From Halobacillus litoralis (GTDB lineage: Bacteria > Bacillota > Bacilli > Bacillales > Halobacillaceae): a DNA stretch of 64,000 bases. The stretch lies in NCBI RefSeq assembly GCF_004101865.1, contig NZ_CP026118.1, positions 1,319,001 to 1,383,000 of the forward strand. Direction: 5' to 3'. The position numbers and the translations under genes are program-made. This document shows positions 42,762 to 52,180 of the stretch, piece by piece (within the stretch, counting starts at the first letter, position 1; every line of letters begins with the position of its first letter). The notes below the pieces were generated by a model. It was not told the DNA's origin. It worked only from the letters and a program-made list of their open reading frames with translations, and did not search any database.

Positions 42762-44138
42762 TTAATATAGTTTACCCTGGCGATACATGATTGTAGAAAG
42801 TTTCATGACGGAATGGATATAACAATTTTGACGCAGCGGGAACGGATCCCCGAAAAATTGCGGTAAAATCGTATCCATCGTCACTTTCATTTTATCGTAT
42901 AGGCGTTTGAACACTTCTTCTTCAGTCAGGAATTGGGCTTCTCTGCCCTGGACCCATTCATAATAGGAAACGATGACACCGCCGGCATTAGCTAGAATGT
43001 CCGGAATAATCAATACCCCTTTATCCGCTAAATAAGTGTCTGCTTTTTCTGTAATCGGGCCATTGGCACCTTCCACAATGATTTTTGCTTTGATATCCTC
43101 CATATTGTCTTCATGAATTTGGTCCTCAAGTGCTGCAAGAATAAGGACATCTACATCCATTTCCAATAGATCATCACGATTTTTTATTTCTGCTTTCGAT
43201 TCACATTCTACTAACTCTTCTTCATTTTTAGGAAGTTCACCGTCATGATCTTCAGTGAACTTAACAAGCGCGGGGATATCAAGTCCATCCTCATTGTACA
43301 GCATCACATTCGCATCACTTACGGCTACCACTTTGTTTTGAAGATAATTGCACTGGTAGGCCTCTAAGGCTGCCACAGACCCAAGGTTACCGAAACCCTG
43401 CACTGCAATTTTAGATTTCTTTTCAACATGATCGAGAGCTGCATGAGCGAAAATATTTTCAGTATCACCTAACCATTTTTTATTTTCTTTCACAAAGTTA
43501 TGCATCATATAGCGGAAAGTGAAATACACGCCTTTCCCAGTGGCTTCACGACGTCCGAGCGAACCACCATTTACAACACTCTTTCCTGTAAAACTGTTAC
43601 GATACGGCTCTCCTGGGTGAATGTTTTTGAATTCCCCCATCATCCAGTCCATTTCTCTTTCACCTGTGCCCACATCCGGAGCCGGTATATCTTTATCCGG
43701 TCCGAGGATATCATTGAAATATTGTACATATTTTTTACAAATCAAGTTAAGCTCTTTGACGGTGTATTCTTTCGGATTGATGACTACACCGCCTTTTCCT
43801 CCACCAAAAGGAAGTTCATGCAATGCATTCTTCAACGTCATCAATTTGGCTAAATTAGCGACCTCCTCATCGTTTACCGAATGGTGAAAACGGATACCAC
43901 CTTTATAAGGTCCCACTGTATCACTGTGTTGGACCCGGAATGCGGGAATACGGACAATGGTCCCGTTTTCTAAAGCTACCCTCAAAAAGGACTTATGTAT
44001 GTGGTTAGGTGTTGAAAGAAGCGCAACTAAGGACTTATAAGCCTGATCGCGGGTCTGAGCCTTTAAATCAGGAAGAAACTCCTCATCTTCCATGACTGCT
44101 TTCAGTGATTCTTCAATAATCGATTGTTGCCTTTGCAT
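42762..44138 (-). CDS. Glutamate dehydrogenase (Glu/Leu/Phe/Val dehydrogenase family)
   Basis: A 458-residue GDH. The N-terminal domain has GPYKGGIRFHHSVNDEEVANLAKLMTLKNALHELPFGGGKGGV, with the catalytic Lys in PFGGGKGG, and PAPDVGTGEREMDWMM, with the catalytic Asp. The Rossmann domain has IAVQGFGNLGSVAA (about 260-273) and the NAD-site region VEGANGPIT. It is somewhat longer than RocG/GudB (about 425) because of an insert around residues 225-255. It interconverts glutamate and 2-oxoglutarate. A cre-like palindrome TGGAAACGTTTCA lies about 85 bases upstream. Ribosome site GGAGG. Confidence 0.93.
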   Translation of the reverse strand: MQRQQSIIEESLKAVMEDEEFLPDLKAQTRDQAYKSLVALLSTPNHIHKSFLRVALENGTIVRIPAFRVQHSDTVGPYKGGIRFHHSVNDEEVANLAKLMTLKNALHELPFGGGKGGVVINPKEYTVKELNLICKKYVQYFNDILGPDKDIPAPDVGTGEREMDWMMGEFKNIHPGEPYRNSFTGKSVVNGGSLGRREATGKGVYFTFRYMMHNFVKENKKWLGDTENIFAHAALDHVEKKSKIAVQGFGNLGSVAALEAYQCNYLQNKVVAVSDANVMLYNEDGLDIPALVKFTEDHDGELPKNEEELVECESKAEIKNRDDLLEMDVDVLILAALEDQIHEDNMEDIKAKIIVEGANGPITEKADTYLADKGVLIIPDILANAGGVIVSYYEWVQGREAQFLTEEEVFKRLYDKMKVTMDTILPQFFGDPFPLRQNCYIHSVMKLSTIMYRQGKLY

Positions 44139-44280
44139 ATTCCGTCAGCCTCCGTTCTGATGATTTTGTCCTGTGATATTTCTCCTTGTCTAAAAACATC
44201 TTTCCCCATTTCAGCTTAATGAAACGTTTCCATCGGTTGAATTGACAAAAAACGCACTCACTCTAGTTCTCTGCAAATGA

Positions 44281-44304
44281 AAAACTCCCTAAAAGCAGGG
44301 AGTC
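44281..44304 (-). terminator. Terminator after fabI
   Basis: ACTCCCT/AGGGAGT stem with 6-nt loop and a T run on the minus strand. Confidence 0.75.
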
Positions 44305-44313
44305 TGAAAATGG

Positions 44314-45093
44314 TTATCCTAAAATGTTATAGCCTGAATCCACATATACGATTTCACCTGTTACGCCTCTGGAAAGGTGACTCATCATTGCAAGTGTCAT
44401 GTCGCCCACTTCTTCTTGTGTAACATTCTTTTTAAGTGGCGAGGTTGCTTCAATTTTACGCAAAATCTCATTGAAGGACGGGACGCCTTTAGCTGCCAGA
44501 GTACGGACAGCTCCCGCAGAAATAGCATTTACACGAATGTTGTTTTTACCCAGGTCAGCGGCTAAGTATCTGACTGCAGCTTCCAGGGAGGCTTTTGCCA
44601 CGCCCATGACGTTGTATCCTTCTACCACACGTTCAGCACCAAGATAACTCATCGCAATCAGTGAACCACCTTCTGTCATGTATGGTTGACTTGCTTTAGC
44701 GACGGCAACCAGCGAATAAGCGCTTGTATCTTGAGCAAAAGCGAAACCGTCTCTGGAGGTATCAAGAAAATCACCTTTCAAATCCTCTGCATGAGCAAAA
44801 GCAATGCTATGACAGATCCCATGAATGACCTCAACTTTTTCACCAATGAATCGAAAAGCTTCTTGGATACTTTCATCACTGTTCACATCACATTGGATGA
44901 TTGCTTCCGCTTGCAAATTGTCTTCTTCTAAAAGCTTCTCCAACTTCGTCCGTGAGCGGTCTTTACGATATGTAAAAATCAGATTGGCTCCTGCCTGATA
45001 AAGGGATTTAGCCACACCCCACGCAAGGCTTCTTTTGTTAGCCACGCCCATGACGACGATATTTTTATCTTTCAATTTTAATAAGTCTTCCAT
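44314..45093 (-). CDS. fabI: Enoyl-[acyl-carrier-protein] reductase (FabI type)
   Basis: About 259 residues. The atypical SDR cofactor motif of FabI, IVVMGVANKRSLAWGVAKSL, is at residues 10-29; the catalytic Tyr/Lys pair lies in GYNVMGVAKASLEAAVRYLA (Y-x6-K); the loop NAISAGAVRTLAAKGV closes the site. It reduces enoyl-ACP with NAD(P)H in the last step of each fatty-acid elongation cycle and is the triclosan target. An ATG at 45105 overlaps the ribosome site, so the start is ATG 45093. Confidence 0.93.
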   Translation of the reverse strand: MEDLLKLKDKNIVVMGVANKRSLAWGVAKSLYQAGANLIFTYRKDRSRTKLEKLLEEDNLQAEAIIQCDVNSDESIQEAFRFIGEKVEVIHGICHSIAFAHAEDLKGDFLDTSRDGFAFAQDTSAYSLVAVAKASQPYMTEGGSLIAMSYLGAERVVEGYNVMGVAKASLEAAVRYLAADLGKNNIRVNAISAGAVRTLAAKGVPSFNEILRKIEATSPLKKNVTQEEVGDMTLAMMSHLSRGVTGEIVYVDSGYNILG

Positions 45094-45173
45094 AGTGACC
45101 TCCATCTAACACAAAGATTTCTTCTATCTTATCATAACGGCTCCCATACATCTTTAAGAAATGAGGAAGACAA

Positions 45174-45857
45174 TTACAACCCGCTCTGTCTCCCCTTCAG
45201 TTCGACATGGGCAAACCTTCCTTCCATCGTTTCGAAGACTTCCCCACCCTTAACGGGAACAGAATTTTGAAAGATAGGACCAGCAAAGACAAATGTATGG
45301 AATTCTCCATGTTCTCCACACTGGTCGATCTCGGCTGATATGGATGTAAGAAAATGACGATCATAGTGATGGCCGAGCCATTTGTGATCAAGTACCTCTG
45401 TATCAACAGTTGTCAACAATGCCTCATACCCAAGCTGAATAATATCTTCTGTGACTTTTGCTGTACCCTTTCCCCACAAAGGGTAATGTCCCTTCATTCC
45501 ACCCTTTGTTAACAGCTGGTCTCGATACTTCCTTATATCTTCTAAGAAAAGATCTGCGTAGACAATAGTGTCTATTCCCTCCTTCTTGAAAGTATGCCAT
45601 TGTTCCTTTAGTTTGTTTTCATATATCACATTTGACGCATCGGGAGGCAATGGAACTTCATAGAGCGGAAGACCGACCGCATCCGCTTGTTTGCGCAACC
45701 ATGTTGTCTTCACTTCATGGATAGGCAAGCGTCCCGTTGTTTCAGAGGTTGTTGAAATCAAACCTTTCACTTCGTACCTTCTATCTTCTATCATCCTATG
45801 CAGAGCAAGAGCGCTATCTTTTCCGCCACTCCAGGATACGATTACTTTTTCAGACAT
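45174..45857 (-). CDS. Dph6-related ATP pyrophosphatase (adenine nucleotide alpha-hydrolase fold)
   Basis: A 227-residue PP-loop protein: VIVSWSGGKDSALALHRM (residues 5-22) is the P-loop, and YGEIHEFHTF-like spacing is mirrored by CGEHGEFHTFVFAGP near residue 178, the diagnostic EHGEFHT of the diphthine-ammonia ligase family. Bacteria lack diphthamide, so the substrate must be another one. Ribosome site AAAGGAGT. Next to, and on the same strand as, the C45 hydrolase gene (37 bases apart), probably co-transcribed. Confidence 0.87.
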   Translation of the reverse strand: MSEKVIVSWSGGKDSALALHRMIEDRRYEVKGLISTTSETTGRLPIHEVKTTWLRKQADAVGLPLYEVPLPPDASNVIYENKLKEQWHTFKKEGIDTIVYADLFLEDIRKYRDQLLTKGGMKGHYPLWGKGTAKVTEDIIQLGYEALLTTVDTEVLDHKWLGHHYDRHFLTSISAEIDQCGEHGEFHTFVFAGPIFQNSVPVKGGEVFETMEGRFAHVELKGRQSGL

Positions 45858-45894
45858 ACGAAGGACTCCTTTCTATTAATCGAAAGCTCTGAGA

Positions 45895-46962
45895 TCACTT
45901 TTTCCCTGTCCAGTAAGCTCCATCTTCCATATGTGCAAAAGGTAGATCTGTATCGACTTCGCCGTATATTTTCCGCTCACAGATGTCCTTGCCCTCCAAC
46001 CAGTTCATAAAATCGAGTTCAACCGGTTGCTGGTCACCGCCAAGGGCGAACCAGCTCCTTAACTTTTGTGGTAAATAGCCGGATGTGTGGATCGTGCCCG
46101 CCCAGTTGCTGTACAGCTTGGAAAAAACACCCCGATTTGTATCGTTCATCAAACGGAACGCTTCGTAAGCGTCTTTCAACTGGTCACGATTTGAGTTGAT
46201 CACATCCATTCTTTTCATCGAATCGACGAGATGGTTACGGTTTTCCTTAGTCATGATTTCAAAATGATTTGTACACACATCAGATTGGCGTACTTCCACA
46301 CCTCTCGGAGAAGCTTCGACCACAAAAGACTGGTTGGTTGAATCGAATACTGTGTAACTGAAAGAATGACGATGGGGTATATTCCGGAGCATTTCCGTTG
46401 CTTCGTGAACATCAGCGCATGATTCCAGTACCAAACGACCGATCATACAGCAAATGAAGCCAGCACCCGGACGTTTACGGTGCATAAAGTTATATCCCAT
46501 TACAAGTCCTTTTTCATTCATTCCATCCATCCGTCCTGTAATTCTCTGGGTCGGTCCGATAATTGCATAACCTTGATCCGTCGGTTGGAACAAACTATAA
46601 CGCCCTTCATATGTTTTAGGCATATAGTCATAATTACGGATGAAATAACCCTCCCCCGTCATGATCGAGCACCCGGATCGTTTGTAGTCGATTCGGTACC
46701 CTCCAAATTCCATCATGACTCGTTCCATTGGCCACTCTAGCGCATCACGAAGTCCTAACAGCTCATCCCATACACCAGGAGCGAACCGGGTGATTGCATC
46801 CCTCACCTCTTCTTCCTGCACAGTAAAGCGCGGTTTGCGAACGCGCCATTGCTTTTCACGATTACTCACAGTTAAAGACTTTTTTAACAAATTCCCTTGG
46901 TAGACCCCAAAATCATAATGGGTGCCCCGGAATTGTAATAGGTCACTATGTATTTGTTTCAT
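45895..46962 (-). CDS. C45-family autoproteolytic acyltransferase/hydrolase
   Basis: A 355-residue Ntn-hydrolase of the acyl-CoA:6-aminopenicillanate acyltransferase-like (C45) family. The nucleophilic Cys, exposed by self-cleavage, is in YKRSGCSIMTGEG (near residue 99); FIRNYDYMPKTYEGRYSLFQP and RMDGMNEKGLVMGYNFM are the other family blocks, and VVEASPRGVEVR lies near residue 225. It likely cleaves or forms an amide bond on a small substrate such as an N-acyl amino acid; penicillin is not implied. Ribosome site GAAGGAAAC. Confidence 0.85.
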   Translation of the reverse strand: MKQIHSDLLQFRGTHYDFGVYQGNLLKKSLTVSNREKQWRVRKPRFTVQEEEVRDAITRFAPGVWDELLGLRDALEWPMERVMMEFGGYRIDYKRSGCSIMTGEGYFIRNYDYMPKTYEGRYSLFQPTDQGYAIIGPTQRITGRMDGMNEKGLVMGYNFMHRKRPGAGFICCMIGRLVLESCADVHEATEMLRNIPHRHSFSYTVFDSTNQSFVVEASPRGVEVRQSDVCTNHFEIMTKENRNHLVDSMKRMDVINSNRDQLKDAYEAFRLMNDTNRGVFSKLYSNWAGTIHTSGYLPQKLRSWFALGGDQQPVELDFMNWLEGKDICERKIYGEVDTDLPFAHMEDGAYWTGKK

Positions 46963-47097
46963 GCCAAGTTTCCTTTCTTCTGCAAGACTGTGACTTTAAT
47001 TTACCACTTTTCATTTTCTTGGACAAAGCAATCAGAACCCCCTTTCATCTACACATTGTTCGTCCTGGTAATGACTAAAGCTGGCTAATTGCTTACT

Positions 47098-47769
47098 TCA
47101 GGCTTCCCTCGTCTTATTTTTTTCCTGTTCCACTTCTTTTTGAACTTCATGGATTAGTCCAGGGGAGTTCTTAATAACTTTTCCTATATAGAAAAACCCT
47201 CCTATGATAGCAAATGTAAGTCCCCAATTGATTACTTGCCTTATAATGATCCCCTTATCAAATGCTTCCACCCCAAATTCTGATATGAGCCAAACTTTAA
47301 CGCTCGCAAGCACTACGTTTTGAAATATATAGGCAACAACAATCAAATTAAACCAGCGGAGCAATTCTTTTTTATAAAAGAGCTTTTTACTGAAGCCACG
47401 ATCGTATCCTTGAAGCTCAACGAAGTCCAGAGCAAAATAAAGCGCAATCGGCCTTCTTATCAGTATAGTCAAAAGAAAGACCCCAGCCATAACATAAGCA
47501 AAGATGACATTATTCCAGAGCAATTGCAAAGCAGACCCCGCCAACACGTCAATCAATGTACCGGCCACGAGGGTGACAATCATATATATGCCAAAGAAGT
47601 TCACTTTCTTTAATGCTTTGAAACGATAAATGGTATAAATGATTCCCGGTATTGATGATAGTAACATCGCATAATAATCACCGATATAATCTCTGGTGAT
47701 ATTCCAAACAGCAAGTGGAAAAACGACATAACAAATCAAATCCAATAAAACAAACCGATTATTATTCAA
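47098..47769 (-). CDS. VC0807-like integral membrane protein
   Basis: A 223-residue protein with about six hydrophobic segments (for example 8-25, 33-50, 58-75, 84-105, 145-165, 180-200) and a charged C-terminal tail of about 20 residues. The pattern RPIALYFALDF after the fourth helix is typical of the VC0807 family. Function unknown. TTG start directly after GGAGGGAAGAG, so the start is well defined. Monocistronic. Confidence 0.7.
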   Translation of the reverse strand: MNNNRFVLLDLICYVVFPLAVWNITRDYIGDYYAMLLSSIPGIIYTIYRFKALKKVNFFGIYMIVTLVAGTLIDVLAGSALQLLWNNVIFAYVMAGVFLLTILIRRPIALYFALDFVELQGYDRGFSKKLFYKKELLRWFNLIVVAYIFQNVVLASVKVWLISEFGVEAFDKGIIIRQVINWGLTFAIIGGFFYIGKVIKNSPGLIHEVQKEVEQEKNKTREA

Positions 47770-48035
47770 ACTCTTCCCTCCCTCTCTTTTTATTTCCTTT
47801 AAATACGAATATGAGATGATTTTGTTTCAATACTTTTACCTTGCTCCTCTTCTGGGTAAAGTAGTAAAAAGATGATCTTTTGAATAAACGTATGAATAAA
47901 TACTTACTTCTTCTAGTTTTTCGACGCTTTTTTTGGTAGTCTTAAAAATGTAAGAAAACAGGAAGCGTTTTCGAATATAGGGGGAATCACCTGCTGCGAC
48001 AGGGATTCATTTAGTAAAAGGGCGGTGAAACAAAG

Positions 48036-49094
48036 ATGAGAGAAGTCGTTATTTTGGGGGGCGGCTATGGTGGTATGAATATTTTGCACGGACTGCTCGA
48101 TGATTTATCAGAAGATGTACATATTACCGTAATCGACCGAAACCCATATCATTCATTAAAAACAGAATTCTACACCATAGCAGCTGGTACAGAATCCGAC
48201 CGTCATGCACGAGTGGATTTTCCAGAGCACAAGCAAGTAGACTATGTTTTTTATGAAATTGAAAAAATCGATACAGAAAATGAAAAGGTACTGATTAAAG
48301 GTGGAGTAGAAGCTATTCCATATGATTACTTGCTCATCGGGCTTGGCTGTGAAGACAATTATCACGGTATCGAAGGTGCACGTGAATTTACAGAAAGTGT
48401 ACAAACTTTCTCTAAGGCGAGAAGCGCTGGCTACGCTATTAACAATTTGAAAGCCTATGGAAAAGTAACCGTTGTCGGAGCAGGATTGAGCGGCATCGAA
48501 GTTGCTTCAGAAGTTCGTGAAAGCCGGCCTGATTTAAACATCCGTTTATTGGACCGTGGTGAAACTGTACTAAAAGCTTTCGATTCGAAGATTCAAAATT
48601 ATGTTGAAAAATGGTTCAAAGAGAATGGCGTGGAAGTAATTCACGGCGCGAATGTCGAATATGTTGAAAAAGACGGCGTATGTAACAACGGCCTATGTTA
48701 CATCAATGATGTGACTGTCTGGACAGCTGGTGTACGTCCGAACTACCTTGTACGTGAATTACCTTTTGAAAAAGATGACCAGGAAAAAGTGATTGTCAAT
48801 GATTTTTACCAGGTCCCTTCCCATCAGAACGTTTACATTGTCGGAGATTGTGCTTCATCTGAACACTCTCCAAGTGCACAACTAGCAGGACAACAAGGTG
48901 AAAATGCAGCGGAAGTCCTCGCATCTGTTCTAAAAGGGCGAGTACCTGAACGTCCAAGTCATGTGAAGCTGAAAGGCGCACTCGGTTCTCTAGGAAAAAA
49001 CGACGGTTTCGGCAATATGCTGCAAAAACCGATGACAGGTGTGCTCCCGAGGTTAGCTAAGTCAGGCGTCCTCTGGTTGAGCAAACGGCATTAA
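48036..49094 (+). CDS. NAD(P)/FAD-dependent oxidoreductase, NDH-2-like (YutJ type)
   Basis: A 352-residue two-dinucleotide-domain flavoprotein. The FAD motif VVILGGGYGGMNI is at residues 4-16, the second nucleotide motif VTVVGAGLSGIEVASEV at about 145-161, and the FAD-contacting VYIVGDCASSEHSPSAQLAGQQGENAA at about 267-293. It is shorter than respiratory Ndh (about 390-400) and has a short C-terminus, as in B. subtilis YutJ. It may pass electrons from NADH to quinone, but membrane attachment is unclear. Ribosome site GGGCGGTGAAA. Confidence 0.88.
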   Translation: MREVVILGGGYGGMNILHGLLDDLSEDVHITVIDRNPYHSLKTEFYTIAAGTESDRHARVDFPEHKQVDYVFYEIEKIDTENEKVLIKGGVEAIPYDYLLIGLGCEDNYHGIEGAREFTESVQTFSKARSAGYAINNLKAYGKVTVVGAGLSGIEVASEVRESRPDLNIRLLDRGETVLKAFDSKIQNYVEKWFKENGVEVIHGANVEYVEKDGVCNNGLCYINDVTVWTAGVRPNYLVRELPFEKDDQEKVIVNDFYQVPSHQNVYIVGDCASSEHSPSAQLAGQQGENAAEVLASVLKGRVPERPSHVKLKGALGSLGKNDGFGNMLQKPMTGVLPRLAKSGVLWLSKRH

Positions 49095-49121
49095 AAGTGC
49101 CTGCACATGTAATAGAAAGAA

Positions 49122-49293
49122 GAGGCTGGGACAAAAGAATTTTTCCGCTAGAAAACCCGAACGAATCCGTTCGGGTTTTCTTTATGAAACAATAAATGCA
49201 TACGCCGCTCCGGCAACATACTTCGCTTCATTTGATCCATTGCACCCTATTGTTCGTCTTTTCCTATGACAGTTAGTGTTTTGTCCCAGACCC
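49122..49293. repeat. Complete R3 repeat element
   Basis: A 172-bp element with terminal inverted repeats GAGGCTGGGACAAAA and TTTTGTCCCAGACCC (two mismatches) and an internal 13-bp hairpin GAAAACCCGAACG/CGTTCGGGTTTTC (49151-49180). Copies lie at 28729-29354 (interrupted) and 42511-42583 (partial). It lies between the convergent NDH-2-like and ATP-grasp genes and may serve as their terminator. No open frame of note. Confidence 0.8.
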
Positions 49294-49297
49294 TTTT

Positions 49298-50242
49298 TCA
49301 TCCCTCGGCCTTTTCGAGTAGTCCACCCAAATATTCAGCCAATTCCAACATGCCATAAATACCTGCTTTTTCTTCTGCATCAGAATTGTAGTTTGTATTC
49401 GTGTTCACATCATAAGTGTACAAATTGCCGTCCTTGTCTTTAATCGCCTCAATACCAGCAACCTGGATATTCTGCCTTTTCAAAAATTCTTTATACTGGT
49501 CCACAATGGACGGATGGTAGTTTTCTAAGACTTCGAATTTCGCTTTCGTTTTTTGTGATTCAGCGTCAGTCGGGCAGTAAAGGTCCTCAATCGAACAAGC
49601 ATCAGCCGGGCACAGCTCGAAACCTTCCGAGGTGTCAACTTTAACTCCATAAACAAATTCCCCACCTATAAATTCATGACGCACAATATAAGGTTCAGGG
49701 GCTTCTATATATTGCTGAATCAGTGTAATCCCATCCACGGGCTCTTCAAACGAATCACCATCCAAATATTCACGCAAGGCTTCTTTGGAATGGAAAAGTT
49801 GAACCCCTTGCCCTTTCCCTGCACGGTTGTGTTTCGTTATAAACGAATTCACACCTAATTGGTGAGCGGCTTCCAGGATATTTTCTTTCCCTACTGCTGA
49901 AATGGTTCCCGGGGTTTGAATACCGGCCTGATTCAAAGCCATATACTGATTGACTTTACTAACCTCTAACCGCAGCGCGCGACTTCCATTGACGACCGTT
50001 CGATCATGACGTTCCAGCCATGCCAAGACAGCCTCTGTAAATTCCGGGGCATAGCGGTGATCTCTTGTATGTGAAGAGGCACTGATCCGATTATAAAAAA
50101 TCCCTTCCGGCGGTACACTTGTCAGGTCAAGGGTGCCAGCATCCAAATGCCACAACTCAAACGGAAGATTCAATTCTTCTAATCGCTGTGTTAAATGATC
50201 GGTCCACTCATCGTTCTCATGGAGAATGTAAATTTTGCTCAT
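49298..50242 (-). CDS. ATP-grasp (RimK-like) ligase
   Basis: A 314-residue ATP-grasp protein. The pre-ATP-grasp domain is at 1-95. The ATP-binding segment is NSFITKHNRAGKGQGVQLF (about 136-154) with the Gly-rich loop, then TLIQQYIEAPEPYIVRHEFIGGEFVYGVKV and, at the C-terminus, YTYDVNTNTNYN, whose acidic and Asn residues bind Mg-ATP. It resembles alpha-L-glutamate ligases of the RimK type and should make an amide or peptide bond, substrate unknown. Ribosome site AAGGAGCCGG. Confidence 0.83.
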   Translation of the reverse strand: MSKIYILHENDEWTDHLTQRLEELNLPFELWHLDAGTLDLTSVPPEGIFYNRISASSHTRDHRYAPEFTEAVLAWLERHDRTVVNGSRALRLEVSKVNQYMALNQAGIQTPGTISAVGKENILEAAHQLGVNSFITKHNRAGKGQGVQLFHSKEALREYLDGDSFEEPVDGITLIQQYIEAPEPYIVRHEFIGGEFVYGVKVDTSEGFELCPADACSIEDLYCPTDAESQKTKAKFEVLENYHPSIVDQYKEFLKRQNIQVAGIEAIKDKDGNLYTYDVNTNTNYNSDAEEKAGIYGMLELAEYLGGLLEKAEG

Positions 50243-50326
50243 CGAACCGGCTCCTTTCTAAATAATTCTCACATTCATTTTATCAATAAAACCTATAGGG
50301 TTACTAGGGATAAACCTCAAGAAAGT

Positions 50327-50363
50327 GAGAACCCGCTTTTCACTAAGGGAAAGCGGGTTCTTC
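50327..50363 (-). terminator. Terminator after cstA
   Basis: GAACCCGCTTT/AAAGCGGGTTC stem, 10-nt loop, followed on the minus strand by TCTCACTTTC. Confidence 0.7.
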
Positions 50364-50375
50364 TCTAAATAGTAA

Positions 50376-51821
50376 TTATCCAGCTTTTGAAGTAATGATT
50401 TTCTCTTCTTTTCTTCCTTTATTCTTAAGGAGCTGCCTTACGAACCATAAAACGACAGCCAGCCAAATGATTGCACCAATCACCATTGAGGTAGAATAAG
50501 ATAGGCCGAATCCTTCTGGAGCGTAAAAGATATACGAACTTACAACTGCTGTCATGAATAATGCAGGAACACTGCAAATCCAGTGGAACTTGTGATTTTT
50601 CAAAAGATACATAGCACCTGTCCAAAGCATGACTGTAGCGACCACCTGATTAGACCAGCCTACGTACCGCCAAAGAAAGCTGTAATCCATTTGTGTAAGC
50701 ATAAACGTCGGTACTGCTACTGGGAGAGCGAATATGATAGGTATCCATTTACCATTCAAGCTCTTCTTACTCACTTGTCTTGCAAAATCGACAAGCATCA
50801 TCCGTGAAGAACGTAAAGCGGTATCTCCAGTTGTGATCGGAAGAATGATAACTCCGAGTACAGCTAAAATGCCACCAAATGTTCCAAGTGTAGTTGTACT
50901 GATTTCGTTGACCACACCTGCCGGGCCTCCATTAGCAAGTGCAGATTGCAAGCCTCCCGTACTGCCGAAGAAGGTCATTCCAGCAGCAGCCCAAATCAGC
51001 GCAATAATTCCTTCAGCAATCATTGCACCGTAAAAGACTTTGCGTCCTTCACTCTCTTTTTTCAGCGTACGGGCAAGGATTGGACTTTGGGTACTATGGA
51101 AACCTGAAATGGCCCCGCAAGAGATTGTTACCATTAACATCGGCCAGACGGGTAATTCCTCTGGATGGAGATTACTCAACGTTAAATTCGGAATAGGCTG
51201 ATCGAAGAAAAACATGCCTACACCGATAGAAACAGCCATAAAAATCAAAACGGCACCAAAAATAGGATATACTTTTCCGATAATTTTATTGATTGGCAGC
51301 AATGTCGCTATTAAAAAATAAGCAAAAATGATCAGGATGGATGTGAAAAAACCGAGTGGTGTCACTTCTGCCATCAACTGGGCAGGTCCAGCTGTAAATG
51401 CAGCAGCTACTAATACCATCAAACCAATGGACAAAAGATTGATGATTGACTGGGCAGGTCTGCCTAAGTATTTCCCCACAAGACTCGGGTACTGCGCCCC
51501 ATTGTGTCTAAGTGATAGCATCCCCGAAAAGTAATCATGCACGGCTCCAGCGAATATCGAGCCGACAACAATCCATATAAAAGCGACCGGTCCATACAAA
51601 GCTCCTAATACTGCTCCGAAAATAGGTCCCAGCCCAGCGATATTGAGTAATTGGATAAGACTCGCTTTCCACCAGCTCATTGGCATGTAGTCAAATCCGT
51701 CATTCTTCTTGTATGCAGGGGTTGTGTTCTGATCATTGATTCCAAAAATCCGTTCGACAACTTTTGCATATACAAGATATCCGACTATTAGTAGTACAAT
51801 TGATGCGATAAATGTAATCAT
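50376..51821 (-). CDS. cstA: Carbon starvation protein CstA family transporter
   Basis: A 481-residue polytopic membrane protein of the CstA/BtsT family, about 13 hydrophobic segments. Signatures: MPMSWWKASLIQLLNIAGLGPIFGAVLGALYGPVAFIWIVVGSIFAGAVHDYFSGMLSLRHNGAQYPSL, given here only as the region at about residues 45-115, CGAISGFHSTQSPILARTL near 230, and TGDTALRSSRMMLVDFA near 330. Family members import pyruvate or peptides. It is shorter than E. coli CstA (about 700), like Gram-positive members. ATG 51821 follows GAGGAGG; the longer frame start is rejected. Confidence 0.9.
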   Translation of the reverse strand: MITFIASIVLLIVGYLVYAKVVERIFGINDQNTTPAYKKNDGFDYMPMSWWKASLIQLLNIAGLGPIFGAVLGALYGPVAFIWIVVGSIFAGAVHDYFSGMLSLRHNGAQYPSLVGKYLGRPAQSIINLLSIGLMVLVAAAFTAGPAQLMAEVTPLGFFTSILIIFAYFLIATLLPINKIIGKVYPIFGAVLIFMAVSIGVGMFFFDQPIPNLTLSNLHPEELPVWPMLMVTISCGAISGFHSTQSPILARTLKKESEGRKVFYGAMIAEGIIALIWAAAGMTFFGSTGGLQSALANGGPAGVVNEISTTTLGTFGGILAVLGVIILPITTGDTALRSSRMMLVDFARQVSKKSLNGKWIPIIFALPVAVPTFMLTQMDYSFLWRYVGWSNQVVATVMLWTGAMYLLKNHKFHWICSVPALFMTAVVSSYIFYAPEGFGLSYSTSMVIGAIIWLAVVLWFVRQLLKNKGRKEEKIITSKAG

Positions 51822-52139
51822 CGCTGAGCCTCCTCTCAAACATTAATGTAAGGATATTCTAGCGATAGCTTTGTCGAAAAACAACCCATTTTCTGAAAAT
51901 TGATTTTTTTATCTTTTTTTTCTTAGAAATAAAGCGTTTGCACTTAATTAGGTATCAATATTTGAGTCCCCTCATAAGCAGGGCCTCTTCTCTCAGAATC
52001 AACTTCATATTGATCATTAAATGGTTTGTGAAAAAAGTTATAGTGTTAACAAGAAATTAATCCAGTCAATTTGTAGGAAAAGAATGTTCGTGTAGTACAT
52101 AATATCGCAGGTCGAAATTAAAAATTCCACGAATTATAG

Positions 52140-52170
52140 AAAAAGACCCCCTGTGGATTCACAGAGGGTC
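52140..52170 (-). terminator. Second terminator downstream of the Spo0E-like gene
   Basis: GACCC-CTGTG/CACAG-GGGTC stem with one mismatch and GATT loop, then TTTTTCT on the minus strand. The stretch 51822-52139 holds no recognised feature. Confidence 0.65.
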
Positions 52171-52180
52171 ATCATTTAAA

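Noticed and set aside
44218..44233. cre-like palindrome upstream of glutamate dehydrogenase
   Set aside because: Its left half fits, but the right half is one base short of the consensus spacing, so it was not listed as a site.
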